From: Balneolaceae bacterium
GTDB taxonomy: Bacteria > Bacteroidota > Rhodothermia > Balneolales > Balneolaceae
NCBI GenBank assembly: GCA_007118695.1
Contig: SKRC01000025.1
Span: 1-63,856, forward strand
Direction: 5' to 3'
DNA length: 63,856 nucleotides
Part shown: positions 16,353-27,249 of the stretch, in pieces
Layout of the letters: every line of letters begins with the position of its first letter
Position numbering within the stretch: the stretch's first letter is position 1
Notes under the pieces: model-generated
Told to the model about the DNA's origin: nothing
Databases searched by the model: none
The model's input: only the letters and a program-made list of their open reading frames with translations
Translations under genes and position numbers: made by a program

Positions 16353-18335
16353 TTACATTGCAAAACCCGCCTGATTTAGCCACTGATAAGATTCACCCCA
16401 ACTGTTTTTTGCCAGCTCCGTTACTTTAACGACCTCTTCATCGTCTACGCTTTGTAAATCTTCCAGGTCGGATTGGTTAAAATGGAATGCATAAAGACGC
16501 GATGCAAACTGGTGAAACGGCAGTGAAGATTCTCCTGCTCGTTCACCATTTCCGGCTACGGTTGGCCTCATATCATCCTGCCACCGCTGGCGGCCTTCAT
16601 TATTGGGATTAAGAATGAATACCCGAACCTGTCCCTTTACTCTTTGAACGCGTAAAATAGAAACAGCATGAAACCCGATTAGTTTCCCTGTAGAAGAGGT
16701 CAAAAATATCCCTACAGGATTTGGGTATGCGAGGTTGTTCCCGCCGTTATATTCGGGATGATGGGTGATGTAGAATGTTCTGATAAACTTTTCATACTCC
16801 TTGATCGAGTTCGTCAGGTAGTCGTAAGCCGAAATAAACCCGGTCGGAATCCAGTGGCCGTACATTGCCGGATTTACCCACTTATGTGGATCGTCATATC
16901 GGTTGGCCGCGCGCCGCATCATCTCATTGTAAATCTTGTCAAGGTGAGGAACCAATACAATGGAAACGGCGTCCAGGTTGTAGTCCAGCTCTTTCACAAG
17001 GCCAAGCACCTGCTCATCCGATTTGATAACGGTCCCTTCAAACCTCATCGAGAGGCTGTTCGATTTCGCCGCATTCTCTACCATATTCAGAAGTTTACCG
17101 GGTGCATGACTACTCCATAAACTAATCCCGCGGGCCGATTGACACGTCGGATTCCATCCCTGGCCCACGCCTAAGGGCTGCCCAAGGATACTCAGACAGT
17201 CTGCCGTTAAAATATGCTTGGGATCAAGAGTACTGTTTTGCCTTGATTGGCGAATATTTCCTTCCACATCTTTGTGCAGCTTCATTCCCAAAATTCGCTG
17301 CAAGCCGCTCTTGACGGGCTGATGAGAAAGCAGCGAACGTTCCAGCAATTTGGCAAGCCCGTAGCAGGATCGTCCCGTATCGGGATGGATTACGGTGCGA
17401 ATCAACTCTGTGACAAAATCTTTATGCTTATCCAGCTCTGCCTTTCCAACATTATCCAGTCCGAGGGCAAGTTTGACGAGAGCTCCTTCATGTGCCACAT
17501 GATTCAAATGTACAGCGTGATACCCGGTGGCCAATCCCGTTTCATGCATCGTATCAGCCAGCATTTCACACTCATGCACAATTTCTTTTCGCCTGGCCTT
17601 GTTCAGATACACCCTGTACTCATCAACGGTTAATTCCCCGGTTTTTTCAGAGGGTGAATAGACCGCATTAACGTAATATCTCAGGCGCCGGTCATCATCA
17701 TTTTCGGACGACAACTCTATTTCATTTTTAACTGTTGAGATGATTTCAAGAACCCGGTCGGTAACTACCGGACGCTGCGCACATATCAGTTCCAGCTCTT
17801 TCGCCAGCCGCCCTTTAATCTTGTTAACAGAAATCTGTTCGGTTAAAAAATTAAAAAGTGCGCTGATCTTTTTTCTTGTGTCTGCATCGATCAATCTCTC
17901 TTCTTCCGATCCATCAGGGAAAATCAGGTCGATATTGCTGACGAGTGCTTCCTCGAGAAATGTCTTTGCCTTTCCGGCAGAAAAATTCTTCAGTTTGATG
18001 GAGCCGTTTGCAATGGCTAGCAACCGCAGTTCACTCAAAATTTCAACAATGGTGTTTTGCCCGCCTGCCTTCAGTGTTCCGCCCACGAGCGACGGGACTA
18101 ATCTTGCCGGATCATCCCACATGGTATCCCTGAATATTCCGGCATCCACGAGCTCACTGATGTGATCATACAGAAATTTCATCCCATCCTCCCTGTCTGT
18201 CAAAAGGTCCAGGCTACTGAGCAGTTTCTTTTTATGAGTCTCCGCCAGCAGGGGTGAGGCTTGTTTAAAGTTCTCAAGTGTTTCACGGAACTTGTCTCTT
18301 ACGCCTTGGGGTATTTTTTTACTGTTTTTATTCAA
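16353..18335 (-). CDS. Unrecognised 660-residue protein with possible Cys-peptidase-like core
   Basis: I do not recognise the family. The first 350 or so residues are mostly helical and charged. The C-terminal part has the block GQGWNPTCQSARGISLWS with C398 at a helix start, KLIGFHAVSILRV with H556, and VFILNPNNEG with N576. The order Cys, His, Asn, with His on a strand leading to NP(N/D), is that of papain-like and C39-like peptidases or transglutaminases. Histidine-rich segments (HECEM...HETG...HLNHVAHEG, about 254-283) could bind metal or be structural. No signal peptide or membrane helix is present, so it is cytoplasmic. It lies 147 bases upstream of alr and 202 bases downstream of the ATP-grasp gene, all on one strand. 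Confidence 0.7.
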   Translation of the reverse strand: MNKNSKKIPQGVRDKFRETLENFKQASPLLAETHKKKLLSSLDLLTDREDGMKFLYDHISELVDAGIFRDTMWDDPARLVPSLVGGTLKAGGQNTIVEILSELRLLAIANGSIKLKNFSAGKAKTFLEEALVSNIDLIFPDGSEEERLIDADTRKKISALFNFLTEQISVNKIKGRLAKELELICAQRPVVTDRVLEIISTVKNEIELSSENDDDRRLRYYVNAVYSPSEKTGELTVDEYRVYLNKARRKEIVHECEMLADTMHETGLATGYHAVHLNHVAHEGALVKLALGLDNVGKAELDKHKDFVTELIRTVIHPDTGRSCYGLAKLLERSLLSHQPVKSGLQRILGMKLHKDVEGNIRQSRQNSTLDPKHILTADCLSILGQPLGVGQGWNPTCQSARGISLWSSHAPGKLLNMVENAAKSNSLSMRFEGTVIKSDEQVLGLVKELDYNLDAVSIVLVPHLDKIYNEMMRRAANRYDDPHKWVNPAMYGHWIPTGFISAYDYLTNSIKEYEKFIRTFYITHHPEYNGGNNLAYPNPVGIFLTSSTGKLIGFHAVSILRVQRVKGQVRVFILNPNNEGRQRWQDDMRPTVAGNGERAGESSLPFHQFASRLYAFHFNQSDLEDLQSVDDEEVVKVTELAKNSWGESYQWLNQAGFAM

Positions 18336-18537
18336 CAGATAGCTCTTAATTAATTCTGTATTGCTGATGTATCTATAACATGAATAATAGAGATGTTTCA
18401 GGGCAATTATAAACGATCTTTTCGGATCAAATTAAGCCCCTTCATCCTTTGCACGTTCGATTGGATAAAGAGGCATCGTTTATTTATTGCAGGAAGGGGA
18501 AATGTTCCGCTACTCCTGTAAGGGAAACAAAAAATCT

Positions 18538-19761
18538 CTATGCATAGAAATCAATATCCTGGTAATGCCGCAAAAGTTCGCGCATTCGGTCCGGGTCATC
18601 TCCGTTGAAAAATACGGTGCCGTAGTGATTTCCGAAACCCTCGCGCTCATCAGATACTTTATGTTCCGACGGCGTGTAAAGCGTGTGATCTTCAAAGAAG
18701 GAATCCTCTTTGAGTTCATCAGGAATCTGAAGTTTGGTAATTCGTCCCGGCTTGGGATAGACCATTACGCTGCCTGCGTAATTTTGATCATCTTTGATAT
18801 CCTGTTTCGGGAAAAAGTTTTCAACTTCTTCATCCGTGGCTGAAGGGTCACTGCATAGAACAAGGCCCTGAATGGGATCAAAGCCGTGTGCTTTTTCAAT
18901 CAGTTCAAAGATGTGTCCCCCGGGTATGCGGCAGGCAACTTCGCCAAAATTGAGAGTATTGTCTTCCGTCAGGAACCATTCGGGATGGATCATTCCATAT
19001 TCAATCCCAAAGGATTTAACCAGCCGCTCCATCGCATCGCGGATCAGCGGACGCTTTGCTTCGAGATCCGGCCCGGCAGGCACAAAATTAGAATAGCCGA
19101 GCTTCACATATTCGGTAATATTCAGGAACCGGATTTTTCCATTATGGATGAACGCTTCACATGAAAACTCTTTCCCTGGCAGATGACTTTCTACCATACA
19201 TGGAAAATCCTTGTCGATCACTTTCTCTTCAATATCATCTTTAGTCCGCAGGAGTTTGTGTCCGACTGTACCTGCGGCACTGAACGGTTTCAGATGGACC
19301 CAGGCATCCTCTTCACCGGGGAGCTGAAGATTCGCTTCATTCAGCCTCTCCATGAAATCATGGACACCCTGTTTGGTATAGACCTCTTCAAACAGCCCCA
19401 CTCTCAGACCGGCCAGTAGTGCTTTTCTTTTCATGATCGCTTTATTTCGAAACAGGTAGGCGCGATTCAACAGCCTGGGATCATCACGGAAGATAGAGTT
19501 TAATGCACCGGCCCATTCTACAGTCTCCTCATAAAGGGGAACTGCAAAATCAACATCAAATTCATCCAGAAGTGCTTTTAACTGCAAACTGTTAGATTGT
19601 TCATTCCACTCCTTGAAGTTCCACCCTACGAAATCGATTGCGTTATCTTTGGCGGCCTGTTCGAACTCCGGAAAACTGACAACGACAAAAGGACGATCTG
19701 TCTTTTGTATGCTCTCTATTGCCTGCAGGCTCCAGCCTAAAAGTGCTACTTTATTACCCAT
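18538..19761 (-). CDS. ATP-grasp ligase (carboxylate-amine ligase type)
   Basis: The 407-residue protein has a short Rossmann-like N-terminal domain (GNKVALLGWSLQAIESI), a central ATP-grasp domain with VHLKPFSAAGTVGHKLL and CMVESHLPGKEFSCEAF, and the magnesium-binding strand NFGEVACRIPGGHIFELI. These enzymes make an acyl phosphate from a carboxylate with ATP and join it to an amine, as in dipeptide and D-Ala-D-Ala ligases. The amino acids used cannot be predicted. It is upstream of the Cys/His protein and alr on the same strand, so a D-amino-acid or peptide product is a reasonable guess only. Confidence 0.85.
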   Translation of the reverse strand: MGNKVALLGWSLQAIESIQKTDRPFVVVSFPEFEQAAKDNAIDFVGWNFKEWNEQSNSLQLKALLDEFDVDFAVPLYEETVEWAGALNSIFRDDPRLLNRAYLFRNKAIMKRKALLAGLRVGLFEEVYTKQGVHDFMERLNEANLQLPGEEDAWVHLKPFSAAGTVGHKLLRTKDDIEEKVIDKDFPCMVESHLPGKEFSCEAFIHNGKIRFLNITEYVKLGYSNFVPAGPDLEAKRPLIRDAMERLVKSFGIEYGMIHPEWFLTEDNTLNFGEVACRIPGGHIFELIEKAHGFDPIQGLVLCSDPSATDEEVENFFPKQDIKDDQNYAGSVMVYPKPGRITKLQIPDELKEDSFFEDHTLYTPSEHKVSDEREGFGNHYGTVFFNGDDPDRMRELLRHYQDIDFYA

Positions 19762-20481
19762 AACTGATTGATTTTCTTTTAAAGTGTGTTTGATCTGAAC
19801 AAATACGTCAAAGGCATCTGGTAATTAGATATAAAATTTTGGTATGCAATGACTTACTTATTCATTTAATGAAACTGGAGTCAATATCATTCCATTAGAT
19901 GCTGTGTGGATCAATATTTAAACCAGCATCAGGCCCAGTCTAACCCGGATATCTACCAGAAAAACAGGGTGTTTTTTTCGAAGACTCCAAAATGGATCAT
20001 AAAAAATTTTAAATATCAAATATCAAAGTGACATTACGTTTAACATATTTACTGTGAGATATCCGGGTTAATTGTACCGGTCAAAAAACCAATGTTGAAT
20101 GTAGATGGGTTCACTCCTGCGATCTGACGTTGCCCGCATTTTTCACCAAGACATTTTTCCCTCAGCAAGGCGAAGCTAAAATGGCAGCTAACCCGAATTT
20201 ATCACCAAGCTCATTTTTTGTACGCGAAGCGCTCCGAGTGAAGCGATTCCCACGTAGTGATATTTGATTGTATGCAAGGCGTCCCGAAAATGGTGGCGGA
20301 AACATCCCGTACAGCTGTCGGATGTTGAACACGCTATTATAGCTTTAACGCAGCTGAGGGGAATAGTTCGCCGGAAAACATCCTGTTCATACACTCCCTC
20401 AAACTCACCGGCAGTTCTTTACAGAAGACCTTCAGGTTGAAGCGGTTCGTTATCATCCCCCGACACACTGTTGCCATTGCC
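19762..20481. other. Spacer between gyrA 3' end and ATP-grasp gene
   Basis: The 744-base gap holds the promoter of the ATP-grasp cluster at its left end and dispersed repeat R2 at 20131-20314. The stretch 19870-20060 is AT-rich without any frame worth calling. The right end holds the gyrA hairpin. No gene was seen; the open frames in it are short and overlap the repeat. Confidence 0.5.
20131..20314 (+). repeat. Dispersed MITE-like repeat, composite copy R2
   Basis: Begins TGCCCGCATTTTTCACCAAG and runs into a CCCTCAGCAAGGCGAAGC block. It then restarts with ATCACCAAGCTCATTTTTTG and the core TACGCGAAGCG, and ends with ATTGTATGCAAGGCGTCCCG and a GAAAATGGTGGCGGAAAC block. The last part is the reverse complement of the right half of element R3 (26451-26684), so this copy is rearranged or nested. 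Confidence 0.75.
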
Positions 20482-20504
20482 ACACTGACACACTGTGTCA
20501 GTGT
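20482..20504 (-). terminator. Perfect hairpin directly after gyrA stop
   Basis: ACACTGACAC (20482-20491), loop ACT and GTGTCAGTGT (20495-20504) form a ten-pair perfect stem that begins one base after the gyrA TGA. No U-run follows on the minus strand, so it is either a non-canonical terminator or a 3'-end stabilising hairpin. Confidence 0.5.
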
Positions 20505-20505
20505 A

Positions 20506-22971
20506 TCAAAGCTTCGTGGCGTCTTCCTCATCGTCTTCGTTGACCACACGGGTGACGGCGCCGATTTTACCTTCATCATCCAGGCGCATAATCCGCACTC
20601 CCTGGGTATTTCGGCCCATGGTTCGGATGCCCTTGCACTGCATGCGGATCACTTTGCCCCGTTCGGTGATAATCATCAGATCATCATCATCGGAGACCTC
20701 TTTCAGGGCGATGAGTTTACCGGTTTTCGGGGTAACTTTCAGGGTGATCACACCTTTGCCGCCCCGGCTCTGTTCGCGGTAGTCATCAACGAGCGATCGC
20801 TTGCCGTATCCGTTTTCGGAAATGGCCAGAACGGTTGCCTCGTGGGTGTTCTTGATAACAACCATATCCACCAGCTCATCATCCTTCCCGAGTTTCATGC
20901 CCCGGACTCCGGATGTATTCCGCCCCATTTCCCTTGCCTGCTCCTCGTGGAAACGGATGGCCCGGCCATTCTTGTTGGCCAGGATGATGGTACTGTCCCC
21001 ATCGGTTAGCGCAGCGCCAAGCAATTTGTCACCCTCTTTGATGTTGATTGCGATAATTCCATCACGACGGGGCCGGCTGTAAGCTTCAAGCTTCGTTTTC
21101 TTCACCTGGCCTTCCTTGGTCGCCATGATGATGGAGTGCTTGTTGATATACTCTTCATCGTCGAGCGTTTTTACGGGGACAAATGTCATGATGCGGTCAT
21201 CTTTTTCAATATCGATAAGATTGACAATGGCGCGGCCCCTGGAGAGACGTGAGCCTTCAGGGATTTCATAAACCTTCAGCCAGTAGCAATTGCCCATTTC
21301 GGTAAAGAAAAGAATGTAATTGTGGTTGGTGGCGACAAACAGATGTTCCACAAAATCATCATCCTTGGTTGTCGTACCTTTCATTCCCTTGCCGCCCCTG
21401 CGCTGCCGCCTGTAGCCGCTAACCGGCATCCGTTTGATGAAGCCTTTATTGGATATTGTGACAACCACATCCTCATCGGCGATCATATCTTCGATATCGA
21501 AATCTTCGGCCGAGTAGACGATCTGCGTACGGCGCTCATCATTATATCGATCCTTAAGATCCTGAAGTTCCTCCTTAATGATTTCCGCTTGCTTATCCCT
21601 GTTGGAGAGTAGTTCGCGGTAGCCGCCGATGCGGTCGATGATCTCCCGGTACTCCTGGTCGATTTTTTCCCGCTCCAGTCCGGTCAGTTTCTGAAGGCGC
21701 ATGTCCAGGATGGCTTTGGCCTGTATATCGGTCAGGGCAAACTTCTTTCGAAGCTGGACATTGGCTTCCTGGGGATTCTTCGAGGCCCGGATGGTTTTGA
21801 TAACCTCATCGAGGTTGTCGAGGGCAATTTTAAGCCCTTCAAGAATATGGGCGCGAGCTTCTGCCTGATCCAGATCATAAATGGTCCGGCGGATAATGAT
21901 ATCAATCCGGTGTTCAACGAAATGTTTAATCAGTTCGTTGAGCGCCATGACTTTCGGCCGTCCCTGGACCAAAGCCAGGTTGATGATGCCAAAGGTTTGC
22001 TGCATCTGTGTGTACTTGTAGAGCTGATTAAGTACAACACCTGCATTTGCCCCCCGTTTGAGCATAATTACGACACGCATGCCGTCGCGATCCGATTCAT
22101 CACGAACTTCAGAGATCTCGGTGATTTTCTCATTATTGACCAGGTCGGCAATCTTTTCAATCAGGGTTGCCTTATTTACCTGGTAAGGTATTTCGGTAAC
22201 GATAATCTGTTCGCGGCTGTTTCGCAATTCTTCCGTGTTGGCACGGGCTCTCATGGTCACTTTGCCACGGCCGGTTTCATACGCTTCCTTTACGCCTTCA
22301 TACCCGTAGATGATGCCACCGGTCGGGAAATCAGGAGCCGTAATGTGTTCCATCAACTCTTTGACCTCTATTTCCGGATTTTCAAGATAGGCATGAATGC
22401 CGTCAACCACTTCTCCCAGGTTGTGCGGGGGCATGTTGGTTGCCATTCCCACGGCAATGCCAGATGCGCCATTGAGCAGCAGGTTCGGCAGCATGGATGG
22501 CAGTACAGTCGGCTCGTTCAGGGTATCATCAAAGTTCCATTGATAATCAACGGTTTCCTTGTTGATATCCGTCAGCATCTCTTCTGCAATGCGCTGCATG
22601 CGAACTTCCGTATACCGCATAGCCGCCGCGGAGTCTCCGTCTACCGACCCAAAGTTGCCCTGCCCGTCCACGAGCGGATAACGCAAGGAGAAATCCTGGA
22701 CCATTCGCACGATGGAATCGTAAACAGCCGAGTCACCATGCGGGTGATACTTACCCAAAACTTCACCGACTATCCTGGCACTTTTCTTGTAATTGCGATT
22801 ATGAAGCATTCCGAGCTCGCTCATGCCGTAAAGGACTCGGCGGTGAACCGGCTTGAGTCCGTCGCGCACATCCGGCAGTGCCCTAGATACAATTACCGAC
22901 ATCGAGTAATCGATGTAGGACGATTGCATTTCGTCTTCAATGCTAATGGGAATTATTTTTTCTCTGGCCAT
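20506..22971 (-). CDS. gyrA: DNA gyrase subunit A
   Basis: The 821-residue protein is full length. The breakage-reunion domain contains the DNA-linking tyrosine Y120 in [10 protein letters not shown]. The C-terminal beta-pinwheel carries the GyrA box QRRGGKG and repeated GRNTxGVRxM strands, which separates it from topoisomerase IV ParC. With GyrB it introduces negative supercoils using ATP. The quinolone-determining stretch [10 protein letters not shown] keeps S81 and D85, the sensitive-type residues. It follows gyrB on the same strand after a 109-base spacer that contains a heptamer array, so both are probably one transcript. Confidence 0.97.
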   Translation of the reverse strand: MAREKIIPISIEDEMQSSYIDYSMSVIVSRALPDVRDGLKPVHRRVLYGMSELGMLHNRNYKKSARIVGEVLGKYHPHGDSAVYDSIVRMVQDFSLRYPLVDGQGNFGSVDGDSAAAMRYTEVRMQRIAEEMLTDINKETVDYQWNFDDTLNEPTVLPSMLPNLLLNGASGIAVGMATNMPPHNLGEVVDGIHAYLENPEIEVKELMEHITAPDFPTGGIIYGYEGVKEAYETGRGKVTMRARANTEELRNSREQIIVTEIPYQVNKATLIEKIADLVNNEKITEISEVRDESDRDGMRVVIMLKRGANAGVVLNQLYKYTQMQQTFGIINLALVQGRPKVMALNELIKHFVEHRIDIIIRRTIYDLDQAEARAHILEGLKIALDNLDEVIKTIRASKNPQEANVQLRKKFALTDIQAKAILDMRLQKLTGLEREKIDQEYREIIDRIGGYRELLSNRDKQAEIIKEELQDLKDRYNDERRTQIVYSAEDFDIEDMIADEDVVVTISNKGFIKRMPVSGYRRQRRGGKGMKGTTTKDDDFVEHLFVATNHNYILFFTEMGNCYWLKVYEIPEGSRLSRGRAIVNLIDIEKDDRIMTFVPVKTLDDEEYINKHSIIMATKEGQVKKTKLEAYSRPRRDGIIAINIKEGDKLLGAALTDGDSTIILANKNGRAIRFHEEQAREMGRNTSGVRGMKLGKDDELVDMVVIKNTHEATVLAISENGYGKRSLVDDYREQSRGGKGVITLKVTPKTGKLIALKEVSDDDDLMIITERGKVIRMQCKGIRTMGRNTQGVRIMRLDDEGKIGAVTRVVNEDDEEDATKL

Positions 22972-22980
22972 GCTTTATAG

Positions 22981-23070
22981 GAGTCTTGAGTCTTGAGTAT
23001 TTAGTAGTAGTAGTGAGTTGAAAGTTTCGGGTTCCGGCCTAAGACCGTGTACACTTTTCACTTTTGCATT
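22981..23070 (-). repeat. Period-7 repeat array in the gyrB-gyrA spacer
   Basis: Read on the minus strand (gene direction), the spacer carries AAAATGC AAAAGTG AAAAGTG heptamers, then ACTCACT, ACTACTACT, ACTCAAG, ACTCAAG. These are the same two heptamer classes, in the same order relative to transcription, as in the OsmC-methyltransferase spacer at 13982-14112. Confidence 0.75.
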
Positions 23071-23080
23071 TTCACTCGTT

Positions 23081-25027
<1,947 letters not shown>

Positions 25028-25296
25028 TTAGGGGTTGGTTCTTTTCTTTAATAGCCGTTTACACGCTTGAAAATACCGCTATTATGCGCAAAAACAAAAT
25101 AAGGAATGGTTTTTATCGAGAGGTGTTGAGTTGACGCTTCCTGAACGATTCTGGTGATTGCAGGCAGGGCCCTGAAAGGAGAGGAAAACGGGCTGCGTAA
25201 ATATCTTGAATTTTTTCGTTAAAACAACGTTGAAATTATTTCTGTTTAACGGTATTTTACTGGTCTATCAAAAATTGAAAGGATACTGAATTACTT

Positions 25297-25542
25297 ATGG
25301 CACGCAGAGACGATATTACTGGAAAGAGGCCGTTGAATGGTTATCGTTCTTCGAAGTCAAACAATAAGACGAAACACCGTTTTCACCTGAATCTTCAAAA
25401 ACGCCGGTTTTATATCCCCGAAGAAGATCGGTGGATTACCCTGAAGGTGACTGCAAAAACCCTTCGAACGATCAATAAAAAGGGAATATCAGCAGTATTG
25501 AAAGAGGCCAAAGAAAAAGGAACATTGCTTAAAGAGGTTTAA
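25297..25542 (+). CDS. rpmB: 50S ribosomal protein L28
   Basis: The 81 residues match L28 across the length: [42 protein letters not shown] and the C-terminal [17 protein letters not shown]. The usual pair of cysteine motifs is absent, so this is a zinc-free form. It binds 23S rRNA in the large subunit. It is first in a three-gene operon, ending two bases before the rpmG ATG. Confidence 0.95.
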   Translation: MARRDDITGKRPLNGYRSSKSNNKTKHRFHLNLQKRRFYIPEEDRWITLKVTAKTLRTINKKGISAVLKEAKEKGTLLKEV

Positions 25543-25544
25543 CC

Positions 25545-25709
25545 ATGGCAAAAGGTAATCGCATACAGGTTATTCTGGAGTGCACCGAAAAACCGGGAAG
25601 CTCCAGGTACGTTACGACCAAAAACCGCCGGAATACCCCGGACAGAATTGAAATGAAAAAGTACAATCCGGTTCTCCGGAAACATACGGTACACAAGGAA
25701 ATTAAATAG
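25545..25709 (+). CDS. rpmG: 50S ribosomal protein L33
   Basis: The short frame encodes 54 residues: [40 protein letters not shown] and a basic end HTVHKEIK. This is the L33 pattern. Only one cysteine remains of the two CxxC pairs in zinc-binding L33, so it is the C-minus form, as for L28 next to it. It starts two bases after the rpmB stop, so the two genes are translationally close. Confidence 0.95.
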   Translation: MAKGNRIQVILECTEKPGSSRYVTTKNRRNTPDRIEMKKYNPVLRKHTVHKEIK

Positions 25710-25718
25710 GGATCAGTT

Positions 25719-25889
25719 ATGGCTAAAAAACAGGCATTTGGAGAACAAGCCCAGCAATTGAAAGCTGCGCATCGGAAAATGGCAAAAGTGATTATTGCCA
25801 CGAAGAACGAAAGAGGCAAGTTTGCCTACAAAGAGGCGATGGTCGATCAGGATGAAGCCAGAAACTTTATACAGAAATTCAAGTCCTGA
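25719..25889 (+). CDS. DUF4295 family small basic protein
   Basis: The 56-residue frame begins MAKKQAFGEQAQQLKAAHRK and continues with MAKVIIATKNERGKFAYKEAMV. It matches the DUF4295 family, which is found in Bacteroidota-like genomes directly after rpmG, as here (nine bases after its stop). The basic composition and fixed position suggest a ribosome-associated role. The function is not established. The operon ends at the terminator at 25921-25963. Confidence 0.85.
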   Translation: MAKKQAFGEQAQQLKAAHRKMAKVIIATKNERGKFAYKEAMVDQDEARNFIQKFKS

Positions 25890-25920
25890 TACCTCAATTT
25901 AACCGGTATCATTCACGATT

Positions 25921-25963
25921 AAGGTTGTATCTCTGCAGCAGGCAGGATACAACCTTTTTTTTT
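25921..25963 (+). terminator. Rho-independent terminator of rpmB-rpmG-DUF4295
   Basis: AAGGTTGTATC (25921-25931), a 14-base loop and GATACAACCTT (25946-25956) form a perfect 11-pair stem followed directly by a run of T to about 25963. It lies 31 bases after the DUF4295 stop. Confidence 0.88.
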
Positions 25964-25994
25964 GTGTAAATTCAAAAGAAAAAAGAATACAGCG

Positions 25995-26453
25995 ATGAAT
26001 TTGAAAGATCAGATCTTAAGCGATATAAAAGCAGCCATGAAAGCGAAACAAGCCGATAAACTCAGGGTTCTGCGCTCCATAAAGGCCAAATTAATGGAGA
26101 AAGAGATCAGTGAAAGAAAAGGCGGTGAAGGTTCGCTGAGCGATGAACAGGCAACCGAGGTTCTTATGAAGGCGGCCAAACAACGAAAGGAATCCATTGA
26201 GCAGTATGAACTGGGCGGACGCGAGGACCTGGCTGATGCAGAGAAAGAAGAACTCAAAATAATTGAATCCTACCTTCCGGATATGATGGATGAGGATGAG
26301 ATTCGTAAAATTGCCAGGAAAAAAATAGAAGAACTGGGTGCTTCCGAAATGTCGGATATGGGTAAGGTTATGGGAGTGCTGATGCAGGAACTAAAAGGCA
26401 AAGCCGACGGCTCCCTGATCAGCTCTGTGGTTAAGGAAGAACTCTCCAGCTAG
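25995..26453 (+). CDS. GatB/YqeY domain protein
   Basis: The start at ATG 25995 gives MNLKDQILSDIKAAMKAKQA, the family's usual opening; the longer frame to 25962 runs back into the terminator. The 152 residues contain DKLRVLRSIKAKLMEKEISER, LMKAAKQRKESIEQYELGGR and the C-terminal DMGKVMGVLMQELKGKADG. All are typical of stand-alone YqeY proteins, which resemble the tRNA-binding tail of GatB. A role in tRNA amidation is only suggested by that homology. The TAG stop is formed by the first bases of the inverted-repeat element R3. Confidence 0.9.
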   Translation: MNLKDQILSDIKAAMKAKQADKLRVLRSIKAKLMEKEISERKGGEGSLSDEQATEVLMKAAKQRKESIEQYELGGREDLADAEKEELKIIESYLPDMMDEDEIRKIARKKIEELGASEMSDMGKVMGVLMQELKGKADGSLISSVVKEELSS

Positions 26454-26684
26454 CCCGCATTCCTCACAAGATAATTTTATGAAAAGTTATAAGTCATTGA
26501 TCTATAAAATATTCCATCTATTTTTGATCTTTAGCATAAATTACACTCTGTCAGATGCTGCGAAATTTGTCCGTCTGCTGCGTTGTCCCGAAAATGGCTT
26601 GCTCAACGTACTCGGGTACGTTTCCGCCACCATTTTCGGGACGCCTTGCATACGATCAAATTTCTTGGTGAGAAATGCGGGCTA
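26451..26684. mobile_element. MITE-like palindromic element R3 with TA-flanked inverted ends
   Basis: TAGCCCGCATT at 26451-26461 is the exact reverse complement of AATGCGGGCTA at 26674-26684, and the match continues imperfectly inward (CTCACAAGA and TCTTGGTGAG). Inside is a second inverted repeat, GTCCCGAAAATGG with CCATTTTCGGGAC. There is no coding capacity in 234 bases, and the ends include TA dinucleotides, as for elements that insert at TA. The left end supplies the yqeY stop codon. The right end supplies an extra in-frame ATG five codons before the cvpA start. Confidence 0.78.
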
Positions 26685-26689
26685 AACGG

Positions 26690-27244
26690 ATGAACCTTCT
26701 CGATCTGGCCATACTTATTCCGATCGCCCTGTTTGCCCTGCAAGGCTTCCGGAATGGTATAGTACGAGAAGTATTTACGATCATCGGTGTGATCCTGGCT
26801 GTTTTTATCGCCTTTCAGTACATGGAGGATATGGCCTTTCTGGTAAACCTGGTAATAGATCAGCCGGAAGATGTGGTAACCCTGATAGCCGGATTTATTC
26901 TGTTTATGGCAACTTTTATACTCGTTCTCACAATCGCTTTTTTAATCAGGATATTTCTCGAGTTTATTAAATTGAACACGATCAACCGCATATTCGGACT
27001 TTTTTTCGGAAGCCTGAAAGCCGGGATTGCGGTCAGTGCCATATTGCTTCTTTTTGCCGGCTTTGGACTGCCCGGTGATGAAACCCGCAGCAATTCAATC
27101 ACCTATCCAATTGTGATTCAATTGGCACCGGCTGCCTATAACCTGGTCGCCGCCGTCTATCCGGGAACCAGTGATTTTGTAAGCAAAATCGAGGATACAC
27201 TCGATGAAACGAACCCGATGCAACATCTGCCAATTTTTAATTAA
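26690..27244 (+). CDS. CvpA family membrane protein
   Basis: The start is taken at ATG 26690 (MNLLDLAILIPIALFALQGF). An upstream in-frame ATG at 26675 lies inside the inverted end of element R3 and is probably an accident of insertion. The 184-residue protein has about four membrane helices, with the CvpA signature GFRNGIVREVFTIIGVILAVFIA and FGLFFGSLKAGI. In enterobacteria CvpA is linked to colicin V production and envelope stress. The exact function is unknown. It is in line with tyrS, five bases downstream. Confidence 0.85.
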   Translation: MNLLDLAILIPIALFALQGFRNGIVREVFTIIGVILAVFIAFQYMEDMAFLVNLVIDQPEDVVTLIAGFILFMATFILVLTIAFLIRIFLEFIKLNTINRIFGLFFGSLKAGIAVSAILLLFAGFGLPGDETRSNSITYPIVIQLAPAAYNLVAAVYPGTSDFVSKIEDTLDETNPMQHLPIFN

Positions 27245-27249
27245 TCGTT

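Noticed and set aside
21847-22980. 377-codon plus-strand frame
   Set aside because: It is antisense to gyrA, has no motif, and arises from the codon use of the real gene.
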